This document shows, one piece after another, positions 17,151 to 25,880 of a DNA stretch of 64,000 nucleotides (within the stretch, counting starts at the first letter, position 1; the number at the start of each line of letters is the position of its first letter). This DNA comes from VRUE01 sp963706605 (GTDB lineage: Bacteria > Actinomycetota > Thermoleophilia > Solirubrobacterales > 70-9). Below the pieces are notes generated by a model. It was not told the origin of the DNA. It ran no database searches and worked only from the letters and a program-made list of their open reading frames with translations. The position numbers and the translations under genes are program-made. The stretch covers positions 2,046,001 to 2,110,000 of the forward strand of contig OY970165.1 of assembly GCA_963706605.1 (NCBI GenBank). Reading direction: 5' to 3'.

Positions 17151-18319
17151 TGAGCACGGCGATAGAGGAGAGATTCGGCCCCTACGGCGGCCGCTACGTC
17201 CCCGAGACGCTGATCCCGGCGCTCGACGAGCTGACGGCCGCCTGGGCGGAGGCTCGCGGGGACGAGTCGTTCCAAAAGCGACTCCACCTCTTGCACCGCG
17301 ACTTCATCGGCCGCCCGACGCCGCTTTACCTGGCCGAGCGACTCTCCGAGCGCGCCGGCCGGCGCGTCTATCTGAAGCGCGAGGACCTCGCCCACACCGG
17401 CGCCCACAAGATCAACAACGCGATCGGTCAGGCTCTGCTGGCGCAGCGGATGGGCAAGCCGCGGGTGATCGCCGAGACCGGCGCCGGCCAGCACGGGGTG
17501 GCGACGGCCACCGCATGCGCTCTGTTCGGCCTCGAGTGCGTCGTCTACATGGGCACCGAGGACATCCGGCGCCAGGCGCCGAACGTCGAGCGGATGAAGC
17601 TCTTGGGGGCGAAGGTCGCCCCGGTCGAGGCCGGCGCTCGCACCCTGAAGGAGGCGGTGAGCGCGGCGATCCGCGACTGGGTTGCCAACGTTGAGACGAC
17701 CCACTACGTGATCGGCTCCGCGGTCGGCCCGGCGCCCTTCCCGGCGCTGGTCCGGGACCTGCAGCGGGTGATCGGCGACGAGACGCGCGAGCAGGCGCTG
17801 ACCGCCGAGGGGGGGCTGCCTGCCCGGGTGATCGCCTGCGTCGGCGGCGGCTCCAACTCGATCGGCATCTTCACGCCGTTCGTCGATGATGCCGGGGTCG
17901 AGTTGATCGGGGTCGAGGCGGCCGGAGAGGGGCTGGAGAGCGGCCGTCACGGGGCCTCGCTCGGCGCCGGCCGCACCGGCGTCCTGCATGGTTCGCTCTC
18001 CGCCGTGATCGCCGACGAGGAGGGGCAGATCCTCGAGGCGCACTCGGTCTCGGCCGGGCTCGACTACCCAGGGGTCGGCCCTGAGCATGCCCACCTGCGC
18101 GATACGGGCCGCGCCACCTACACCGCTGTCACCGACGCGGCGGCGCTGGCCGCCTTCGCCGAGCTCTCGCGGCTGGAGGGGATCATCCCGGCGCTCGAGT
18201 CCTCGCACGCGATCGCCTGGCTGCTCGAGAACGGCGGCGGCGAGGGCTACGACGTGCTCTGCCTGAGCGGCAGGGGGGACAAGGACCTCGCCGAGGTAGT
18301 GGAGCGCACGGGTGGCTGA
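17150..18319 (+). CDS. trpB: Tryptophan synthase beta chain
   Basis: PLP enzyme condensing indole and serine. It begins with the family hallmark FGPYGGRYVPETL. The PLP lysine is in HTGAHKINNA, with ETGAGQHGVA, the phosphate-binding loop CVGGGSNSIG, SVSAGLDYPGVGPEH and the PLP nitrogen-contact serine near LSGRGDKD. Length is 389 residues. It overlaps trpF by one base and trpA by eight, typical of the alpha2beta2 complex genes. Confidence 0.97.
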   Translation: MSTAIEERFGPYGGRYVPETLIPALDELTAAWAEARGDESFQKRLHLLHRDFIGRPTPLYLAERLSERAGRRVYLKREDLAHTGAHKINNAIGQALLAQRMGKPRVIAETGAGQHGVATATACALFGLECVVYMGTEDIRRQAPNVERMKLLGAKVAPVEAGARTLKEAVSAAIRDWVANVETTHYVIGSAVGPAPFPALVRDLQRVIGDETREQALTAEGGLPARVIACVGGGSNSIGIFTPFVDDAGVELIGVEAAGEGLESGRHGASLGAGRTGVLHGSLSAVIADEEGQILEAHSVSAGLDYPGVGPEHAHLRDTGRATYTAVTDAAALAAFAELSRLEGIIPALESSHAIAWLLENGGGEGYDVLCLSGRGDKDLAEVVERTGG

Positions 18320-19130
18320 GGCGACCTTGACCGGCGTCGAGCGGATCGACGCCGCCTTCGATTCCGCCCGCGCCGAGGGCCGCGCCGCGTTGATGCCCTA
18401 CATGATGGCCGGCTTCCCTGATCGCGAGTCCTCGCTCACGGTCGCCGCGACCTATGCCGACTCCGGCGCTGACCTGATCGAGCTCGGTGTGCCGTTCTCG
18501 GATCCACTCGCCGACGGGCCGACGATCCACGCCGCCGCCACCGAGGCGCTCGCGGCGGGGGCGACCCTAGGGACGGCGCTGGAGGTATGCGAGTCGGTCG
18601 CGGATCGGCTGCCGGTCGTGCTGATGGTCTACACCAACATGGTTCTGGCCCAGGGTGGCGCCGCCGAGTTCGCCCGCCGGGCGGTTGCGGCCGGGGCCGC
18701 GGGGGCGATCATCCCCGACCTGCCTCTGGGAGAGGCCGAGGACGTCCGCGAGGCGCTTTCCGACGCCGGCCTCGCCCTCGTCCCGCTGCTGGCGCCGACC
18801 ACGCCCGCCGCCCGCCGCGATCGCATCTGCGCGGTTGCCAGAGGCTTCGTCTACGTCGTCTCCACCGTGGGTACGACCGGTGAGCGCGAGCAGCTTCCCC
18901 CCGAGCTGGCGGAGCTCGTCGCTGCGACGAAGGCCGCCGCCGACGTGCCCGTCGCGGTCGGCTTCGGGATCGGCACAGCCGAGCAGGCGGCGCAGGTGGG
19001 GGGGATTGCCGACGGCGTCATCGTCGGCAGCCGCCTGGTCCGCGCCGCTGGTGAGGCGGGGTCGGCGGAGGCTGCTGCGGAGGCGGTTGGGGATTTCCTG
19101 CGCGAGGCACGCGCCGCCCTCGCCGCATAG
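18312..19130 (+). CDS. trpA: Tryptophan synthase alpha chain
   Basis: Cleaves indole-3-glycerol phosphate and channels indole to TrpB. Motifs are YMMAGFPD, the catalytic Glu in LIELGVPFSDPLADGP, the catalytic Asp region IIPDLPLGEAED, YVVSTVGTTGER (loop 6) and GFGIGTAEQ. It begins at GTG 18312 inside the end of trpB and is 272 residues long. It is the last trp gene, so every step from chorismate to tryptophan is encoded between 11.2 and 19.1 kb. Confidence 0.96.
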   Translation: MAEATLTGVERIDAAFDSARAEGRAALMPYMMAGFPDRESSLTVAATYADSGADLIELGVPFSDPLADGPTIHAAATEALAAGATLGTALEVCESVADRLPVVLMVYTNMVLAQGGAAEFARRAVAAGAAGAIIPDLPLGEAEDVREALSDAGLALVPLLAPTTPAARRDRICAVARGFVYVVSTVGTTGEREQLPPELAELVAATKAAADVPVAVGFGIGTAEQAAQVGGIADGVIVGSRLVRAAGEAGSAEAAAEAVGDFLREARAALAA

Positions 19131-19159
19131 GCCGCAGCTTCTACTAGGATTCCCGCCGC

Positions 19160-19306
19160 ATGGGACTGGTGGTCACCTTCTTCTTGGCGCTCGCCGCGAC
19201 GACGGTCTCCTACGCCTTCGGGCAGGGCGGCCCGGTCGCCGGCCTCGTCTTCCTCACCGTCCTCTTCATCGGGGCGGCGATCCGCGTTCTGCAGCCGAAG
19301 TCCTAG
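19160..19306 (+). CDS. Small two-helix membrane protein (48 aa)
   Basis: The short frame starts at ATG 19160, ten bases after a TAGGAT hexamer, and encodes 48 residues. Two hydrophobic helices (GLVVTFFLALAATTVSYAFG and VAGLVFLTVLFIGAAIRVL) are separated by a GQGG turn, with a C-terminal QPKS. I do not recognise the family. The codon pattern (GC-rich third positions), the clear -10-like signal and its place 30 bases after trpA support a real gene. It could be a subunit or regulator of a membrane complex, but nothing indicates which. Confidence 0.6.
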   Translation: MGLVVTFFLALAATTVSYAFGQGGPVAGLVFLTVLFIGAAIRVLQPKS

Positions 19307-19339
19307 CCTGTCCCAGCCGCGATCCAGGCCGCCCTCGCG

Positions 19340-20154
19340 TTAGGCGCGAGTGGCGATCACCTGGAGGTACTCCGGCTCCATGACCAGCGCCCTCTCGCCC
19401 GCGATGTTGCTCTGCTCGAGGAACGCGATCATGTCCCCGGCCAGCGCCTCCTCGCCCTCTGGGCCGACCCGCTCGAAGGCCATCTTGGTCGGTCCGAAGT
19501 AGGTGCGGAAGAAGTCCAGCCAGTGCTCGGGCGAGCGGTAGGTCTGTCGCGAGACGCGGCGCTCGAGGCGGAGGTCGGAGATCCCGCCGCCGAACACCTC
19601 GCGCAGGTGATCCTCCGTGCCCCACGCCAGGGGTGACTGCATTCCGGGGGAGGGGGGGCGTGTTTTGCCAGCGTCATGAACATCTTGCCGACGTCCCCGT
19701 CGGGGGTCCAGTTGGCCATCCCGATCCTGCCGCCAGGCTTGCAGACCCGCAGCAGCTCCGCCGCGGCCTGCTCGTGTTCAGGCGCGAACATCGCCCCGAA
19801 GACCGAGGTCACGACGTCGAACTCACCGTCCCCGAAGGGCAGCTCCGCGGCATCGCCCTCGACGAACTCGACGTCGAGCCGTTCCGCGGCGGCTCGCTCG
19901 CGACCGCGCTCCAGCAGTGCCGGCACGAAGTCGACTCCCACCACGCCGCCCCAGGAGCGCCGCGCCGCCGCCAGCGCCGCGTTGCCGCTGCCGCAGGCGA
20001 CGTCGAGAACCCGCTCGCCGGGGACGATCGCCAGCGCTTCGGCCAGCTCCTCGGAGACCATCATCACGAGGCCGGCGACCATCGCAAAGTCACCCTCGGA
20101 CCAGGTCTGCTGCTGTGCTTTCCTGACTGCGCCCAGATCGATCGCGTCGCTCAT
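19340..20154 (-). CDS. SAM-dependent class I methyltransferase, interrupted by a frameshift
   Basis: The start is CAT 20152-20154 with a good ribosome binding site (AAAGGAG). Residues 1-165 form a Rossmann methyltransferase: VLDVACGSGNAALAAARR (SAM motif I), GVDFVPALL, EGDAAELPFGDGEFDVV and ELLRVCKPGGRIGMANW. The frame then breaks after TLAKHAPPPP, at G-runs on the plus strand between 19644 and 19658. It resumes in another frame as SPLAWGTEDHLREVFGGGISDL and ends at 19340. One missing G/C base restores an uninterrupted protein of about 270 residues, so this is more likely a homopolymer error than decay. Substrate unknown. It diverges from the phosphofructokinase gene. Confidence 0.8.
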
Positions 20155-20213
20155 CCTCGCTCCTTTGGTTTTGGCCAACTTAGCGCGCCCCTCCTCGGAG
20201 GGCCAGCTTTTCC

Positions 20214-20219
20214 TAATCT
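20214..20219 (+). promoter_or_regulatory. -10 hexamer TAATCT of the phosphofructokinase gene, leaderless
   Basis: TAATCT plus exactly 6 bases precedes ATG 20226. The identical hexamer and spacing occur at the thioredoxin gene (40148-40153). Confidence 0.55.
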
Positions 20220-20225
20220 GGGTCA

Positions 20226-21255
20226 ATGCGGATCGGCGTGCTTACCGGCGGGGGGGACTGCCCAGGGCTCAACGCCGTGATCCGGGCGATCGTCCGCAAA
20301 GGGGTCGAACACCTCGGTCACGAGTTCGTCGGCTACCGCGACGGCTGGCACGGGCCGCTTGAGCGCGACAGCCGGCCGCTCGGAGTACCCGAGGTGCGCG
20401 GCATCCTGCCCCGCGGCGGGACCATCCTCGGCGCCTCGCGGACCAACCCGTTCAAGGTGGCTGGTGACGCCGAGCGTCTTGTCGAGAACCTCGAGGGGGG
20501 ACGGGGTCGAAGGGCTGATCGCGATCGGAGGCGAGGACACGCTCGGGGCCGCGGCGCGCCTCCATGAGGAGCACGGGGTGCCGATCGTCGGCGTGCCGAA
20601 GACGATCGACAACGATCTGAGCGCGACCGACTACACCTTCGGCTTCGACACCGCGGTCAACATCGCGATGGAGGCGATCGACCGTCTCCACACGACCGCC
20701 GACAGCCACCACCGGGTGCTGATCGTCGAGGTGATGGGTCGCCACGCGGGCTGGATCGCCTTCCACGCGGGCCTCGCCGGCGGCGCCAACGTGATCCTCA
20801 TCCCCGAGCAGCCGTTCGACCTCGAGCAGGTCTGCGAGCTGGTCGGGCGCCGCCTCGAGGCGCGCTTCGCGCCGATCGTCGTCGTCTCCGAGGGCGCCCA
20901 GCCGGTGGGGGGGATGCCGGAGGTCCAGGAGAAAGGGCTCGACGCCTTCGGCCACGTCCGCCTCGGCGGCATCGCGCACTGGCTGGAGCACGAGATCGAG
21001 CAGCGGACCGGCAAGGAGACGAGGGCCACGGTGCTCGGCCACGTGCAGCGTGGCGGCACGCCGACGGCGTTCGACCGGGTGCTGGCCACCCGCTTCGGAC
21101 TGCACGCGATCGACGCAGCAGGCAGCGGCAGCTGGGGCACGATGACGGCGCTGCGCGGTACCGAGATCGAGCTCGTTCAGCTGGCCGAGGCGACGGCCGA
21201 GCTGAAGACCGTCCCTAAGGAGCTTTACGAAGAGGCTGAGGTTTTCTTTGGCTAG
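20226..21255 (+). CDS. 6-phosphofructokinase, PPi-dependent type, with one-base frameshift
   Basis: Phosphorylates fructose 6-phosphate in glycolysis. It begins RIGVLTGGGDCPGLNAVIRAIV, typical of the actinobacterial PFK group. The phosphate-donor positions are IGGEDTLG and GVPKTIDNDL. An Asp in the first motif (ATP enzymes have Gly) and a Lys before TIDND are the established marks of pyrophosphate-dependent enzymes. Later motifs are EVMGRHAGWIA, VVSEGAQ and LGHVQRGG. The frame breaks within a run of six G at 20495-20500; five G would give the expected LEGDGVEGLIAIGG. A sequencing error is likelier than a dead gene, because both halves are fully conserved. Confidence 0.88.
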
Positions 21256-21826
21256 GTGGGGGAGGGACGTGTGCTCCCCCTGCGGAAGCCCGCATAGAAG
21301 CGGCCTTTCGGGTTCCTGGCGGGCAGGGCTCCAATGCTTCCTTCGGGGGAGCACACGTCCCTCCCCTCGTCTGCACAAGGCTGCATCGCTGGCTGCTGGC
21401 GTGGCACTGCTTCTGGCGGGCTGCGGGGAAAGCAGCGGTGTTGCCGCTGGCGCGACGGTTACTGCTTATGTGGCTGCGCCGCTTTGCGTTGAAGCTAAGC
21501 GGGAGCTTGTTCGATCTGGGGGGAGAGCGGGGGACGTTCGCGTCCAGGTTGTCTGCTTGCCCCCGGTGGAAAGCGACGGCAGGCTGGAGCTGGCGACGAT
21601 CGGCGCGAACGCTCGCCGCGCAACCGAGGACTCGACCACCGTTGGCTATATCGGCGAGCCGACGAAAGCAGCGACCCGCTTCTCCGCTCCGATCCTCGAA
21701 TCCGCCGGAATAGCCCAGCTCCCGCAAGCCTCCGGAGCACCCGCAATGGCCAAGCTCCTACAAGCTGTTGAACATGCAGGCGATAGCGGCAGCCTGCGCC
21801 AGTCCGTCAACAACGAGCTGAAATAG
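21248..21826 (+). CDS. Putative lipoprotein with a repeat-derived N-terminus
   Basis: The convincing part is a signal peptide ending in a lipobox (ASLAAGVALLLAGC) followed by about 135 residues: SSGVAAGATVTAYVAAPLC, a VVCLPPVE stretch and a C-terminal half resembling a shortened ligand-binding domain (TVGYIGEPTKAATRFSAPILESAGIAQLPQAS). No ATG, GTG or TTG lies close before the signal peptide. The only in-frame starts (TTG 21248, GTG 21269) lie in the inverted-repeat element 21259-21366, which is translated as an extra arginine-rich N-terminus. The element may have replaced the original start. Function unknown. Confidence 0.55.
   Translation: MARWGRDVCSPCGSPHRSGLSGSWRAGLQCFLRGSTRPSPRLHKAASLAAGVALLLAGCGESSGVAAGATVTAYVAAPLCVEAKRELVRSGGRAGDVRVQVVCLPPVESDGRLELATIGANARRATEDSTTVGYIGEPTKAATRFSAPILESAGIAQLPQASGAPAMAKLLQAVEHAGDSGSLRQSVNNELK
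21259..21366. repeat. Long inverted-repeat element after the phosphofructokinase gene
   Basis: Perfect 22-bp arms occupy 21259-21280 and 21345-21366 (inner part GACGTGTGCTCCCCC and its complement), with a 64-base interior that continues imperfectly (GGAAGC against GCTTCC). It starts four bases after the phosphofructokinase stop and runs into the 5' end of the lipoprotein frame. It could act as a 3' hairpin of the upstream mRNA, but the interior is longer than in simple terminators and no T-run follows. Confidence 0.8.
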
Positions 21827-21831
21827 CTCCC

Positions 21832-22737
21832 CTACAGCAAGCTCTTCAGCGCCTCGTCTATATCCGTGTGGCGAAACTCGTACCCCAGGTCGAGCGCCCG
21901 CCGCGGCATAACCCTCTGGCCACCCCGCAGCACAGCCCCAAACTCGCCGCCGAATTTAAGGTCGAGCACGAAGCCGGGAACGGGCATGGACGCGGGGCGG
22001 TGCAGCGCGCGGCCGATCGCCTTTGAGAGCTCGCGGTTGGTGACCGGGTTGGGTGCGGTCGAGTTGACCGTCCCGCTCACCTTCTCGTTGTCGATCGCCC
22101 AGAGCAGGATCCCGACCTCGTCGTCGATGTGGATCCAGGACATGTACTGGCGCCCGCCGGCCAACGGCCCGCCGACCCCTAGCTTGAACGGGGGCAGCAG
22201 CTCGGCGAGCAGCCCATCGCCGGAGTCGAGCACGTGGCCGGTGCGGATGATGACCAGGCGCACGCCGGTGCCCTCCGCCTCGTGCGCGCTCGCCTCCCAC
22301 TCGCGCACGACCTCGGCGTCGTAGCCCTCGCCGGAGTCGGCCGACTCGTCGACCATCGCGTCTCCCCGGTCGCCGTAGAAGCCGATTGCCGACTGGTTGA
22401 CCAGCACCTTGGGCTTGCGCTGCAGCCCCGAGATGGTGCCGATCAGGTTGCGCGTACCCGTGCGGCGGCTCTCCATGATCCGCCGTTTGGCGTCGTCGGT
22501 CCAGCGCTGGTTGATCTTCTCGCCCTGCAGGTTGACCACCGCGTCCACTCCCTCGAAGGCCTCCGCGGGAGGCCGTTCCAGGCTCGGCTCCCAGGCGTGC
22601 CAGGCGACGCTCGGGTTCGTGCGGCGTGCCCGCTGTGGATCGCGAGTCAGGCCGACCACGGAATCGCCTCGGGCAAGCAGTCCGTCACAGAGGGCTGAGC
22701 CGATGAAGCCGCTCGCTCCCGTGACCAGAACCCTCAC
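21832..22737 (-). CDS. TIGR01777/SDR39U1-type NAD(P)-binding epimerase
   Basis: Extended short-chain dehydrogenase-like protein of 301 residues. N-terminal Rossmann motif VLVTGASGFIGSALCDGLLARG, then AVVNLQGEKI and the family's WTDDAKRRIMESRRTGTRNL, QSAIGFYGDRGD, YMSWIHIDDEVGILLWAI and the C-terminal RHTDIDEALKSLL (the DUF1731 end). These mark the YfcH/SulA-like SDR39U1 group, whose substrate is unknown. It is four bases downstream of the malic enzyme gene on the same strand, so the two are probably one transcript. Confidence 0.9.
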   Translation of the reverse strand: MRVLVTGASGFIGSALCDGLLARGDSVVGLTRDPQRARRTNPSVAWHAWEPSLERPPAEAFEGVDAVVNLQGEKINQRWTDDAKRRIMESRRTGTRNLIGTISGLQRKPKVLVNQSAIGFYGDRGDAMVDESADSGEGYDAEVVREWEASAHEAEGTGVRLVIIRTGHVLDSGDGLLAELLPPFKLGVGGPLAGGRQYMSWIHIDDEVGILLWAIDNEKVSGTVNSTAPNPVTNRELSKAIGRALHRPASMPVPGFVLDLKFGGEFGAVLRGGQRVMPRRALDLGYEFRHTDIDEALKSLL

Positions 22738-22741
22738 CGGA

Positions 22742-24199
<1,458 letters not shown>

Positions 24200-24244
24200 G
24201 GACGGCTATCGAATCAGATTCGGAGCTCGTGCCTGCGCGCGCCC

Positions 24245-24250
24245 TATGAT
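24245..24250 (+). promoter_or_regulatory. -10-like hexamer TATGAT of the ICMT-like gene
   Basis: TATGAT ends 9 bases before ATG 24260 in the short divergent gap between the malic enzyme and ICMT-like genes, implying a very short leader. Confidence 0.4.
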
Positions 24251-24259
24251 CGGCTCCGA

Positions 24260-24874
24260 ATGGCGGCCCTGGCGCTCGTTCTCTATGCGGCCCTGGCGGC
24301 GATCACCTTCGGCGTGCGGGTCGCTGTGCAGCTGAAGCGCACCGGCTCGACCGGCTTGCACGGTTTGGCGCCTGGCGCGGGCCCGGTCGAGGTGGCCGCC
24401 GGAGGCCTCTTCATCCTCGCCCTGCTGATGGGCGCCACCGCGCCGGTGCTGACCCTGCTGGGCGTGGTCGAGCCGATTCCGGCGCTTGACGGAGTCGTGG
24501 GCAACGCGGTCGGGCTCGTTCTCGCGGCGGTCGGGATCGTCCTCACCTTCGGCGCCCAGCTCGCGATGGGCGACGCCTGGCGCATCGGCGTCGATCCCGA
24601 GGAGCGCACCGAGCTGGTCACCGGCGGCCCATTCGGGCTGGTCCGAAATCCGATCTACAGCGCAATGCTGCCCACTGTCTTCGGCCTTGTCCTGATGGTT
24701 CCGAGCGTCGTCGCCATCGCCGGGCTCGCCACTCTCTTCGCCGGCCTGGAGCTGCAGGTGAGGCTGGTCGAGGAGCCCTACCTCCTGCAGGTCCATGGCA
24801 ACGCCTACGCCGACTATGCGGCGCATGTCGGCCGCTTCGTGCCCGGATTCGGCCTGCTGCGCGAAGCCGGTTAG
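24260..24874 (+). CDS. Isoprenylcysteine carboxyl methyltransferase-like membrane protein
   Basis: Polytopic membrane protein of 204 residues with about four helices and the ICMT/PEMT C-terminal signature. RTELVTGGPFGLVRNPIYSAML holds the SAM-binding His/Asn-Pro region, and VRLVEEPYLLQVHGNAYADYAAHVGRFVPGFG the family's second conserved block. Bacterial members methylate lipids or small molecules of unknown identity. The frame extends upstream through the malic enzyme region as a shadow. ATG 24260 starts the first helix and lies just after TATGAT. It is followed by the palindrome and nuclease-like gene at 24902. Confidence 0.85.
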   Translation: MAALALVLYAALAAITFGVRVAVQLKRTGSTGLHGLAPGAGPVEVAAGGLFILALLMGATAPVLTLLGVVEPIPALDGVVGNAVGLVLAAVGIVLTFGAQLAMGDAWRIGVDPEERTELVTGGPFGLVRNPIYSAMLPTVFGLVLMVPSVVAIAGLATLFAGLELQVRLVEEPYLLQVHGNAYADYAAHVGRFVPGFGLLREAG

Positions 24875-24901
24875 CTCCCGGAGGGGGAGAACTACCTCGC
24901 G

Positions 24902-24938
24902 TGGCGACTTGTTCGGCATATGCCCGAACAAGTCGCCA
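24902..24938. repeat. Palindrome spanning the start codon of a DUF559 gene
   Basis: TGGCGACTTGTTCGG (24902-24916) and CCGAACAAGTCGCCA (24924-24938) are perfect 15-bp arms around CATATGC. The ATG of that core (24920) is the start codon of the wHTH-DUF559 gene, and the right arm encodes its first residues MPEQVA. In mRNA it would bury the start codon in the loop; in DNA it is a candidate operator for the gene's own winged-helix domain. Confidence 0.85.
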
Positions 24939-25880
24939 GGGGAGACCGTGCCGTCGCGGTGTTCGCCGAAAGCCAGCATGGCGTGGTATCGATTTGGCAG
25001 CTCCGTTCGGCGGGTTTGAGCGATGACGCAGTTCTCGGGCGCGTGCGCTCGGGTCGTTTGCATCGGATTCATAGGGGTGTGTATGCGGTAGGCCACTTGG
25101 CGCTCTCCAACGAGGTTCGATGGATGGCGGCGGTTCTGGCATGTGGGCGCGGATGGGTCTATTCGAGCTGCTCGCTGGCTTCCCCTGGCGGCCAAACGGA
25201 TGTGGTTGAGATCCTCGATCGGTGGGGAGCGGCGTTGAGCCATCGCAGCGCAGCGAGCCTCTGGGGTCTGCTGCCAGACCGGGGCAAGGCGGTTGACGTC
25301 TCGATCTCAGGTGACGGCGGGAGGGGCGGGTGCGTAGAGAATCCGACTCCATCGATGCCCCTCCCTCTCACCTGCCGATGTAACGCTCCACAGAGGCATT
25401 CCGACCACGAAGCCCGTCCGGACGATTTTGGATCTGCGCCGAGCGGTCTCCCAGGGCAGGTGGAAAGACCCCGTATCCGCACGGGAAGTTCGGAGCGCGG
25501 TGCGACAGGCGGATGTGCTCGGTTTGCCGCTTGATCCAGAGGTCGACTCAGACCGCACGCGCAGCGAGCTGGAGGCGTCCTTTCTTGACTTCTGTCGGCG
25601 TTACCGACTACCGGAGCCTGAGGTCAACGTCCGGCTGGGTCGACACCTCGTCGACTTCCTCTGGCGCGACCGGCGGTTGATCGTCGAAACCGACGGCTAC
25701 CGATACCACCGTGGCCGAGTCGCCTTCGAGGACGACCGTGGCCGAGACCTCGAGCTGCGGGCACGGGGCTATGAGGTGATCCGTCTCAGCGAAAGGCAGC
25801 TCTTGGATGATCCCAAAGGGGTCATGGAGGTGCTGGCCGCTGCCCTTAGAGTTGGCGCCGATGCCGCCGGATCTGCCTGA
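24920..25880 (+). pseudogene. AbiEi-like wHTH + DUF559 (PD-(D/E)XK nuclease-like) gene with a frameshift
   Basis: The N-terminal half (from ATG 24920) is a winged-helix domain of the type IV antitoxin AbiEi class: ESQHGVVSIWQLRSAGLSDD, RSGRLHRIHRGVYAVGH, then ALSHRSAASLWGLLP. The frame is lost between about 25320 and 25340 in GGGAGGGGCGGG. It resumes in the +1 frame as IRLHRCPSLSPADVTLHRGI, then TILDLRR, and ends in a Vsr-like DUF559 nuclease domain: GRHLVDFLWRDRRLIVETDG with candidate metal-binding Asp and Glu-x-Asp, HRGRVAFEDDRGRDLELRARG and EVIRLSE. The break may be a sequencing error or real. The 3' end overlaps polA by 20 bases, and the gene has lower coding order than its neighbours. 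Confidence 0.75.
25308..25374. repeat. Bulged inverted repeat at the DUF559 frameshift
   Basis: CAGGTGA (25308-25314) and GGGAGGGGC (25319-25327) pair with GCCCCTCCC (25357-25365) and TCACCTG (25368-25374), leaving small bulges. The frameshift of the DUF559 gene falls inside this structure. The encoded residues still fit the protein family, so it may be a coding coincidence or a slippage-prone hairpin rather than an inserted element. Confidence 0.5.

Noticed and set aside
20226..21255. Phosphofructokinase as a true pseudogene
   Set aside because: Both halves are fully conserved, and a single extra G in a six-G run explains the break. Decay would be expected to add further lesions.
25308..25374. 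Inverted repeat in the DUF559 gene as another inserted element of the long class
   Set aside because: The residues on both sides (SISGDGG and RLHRCPSLSPADV) fit the protein family continuously, so nothing seems inserted. Kept only as a possible slippage hairpin.
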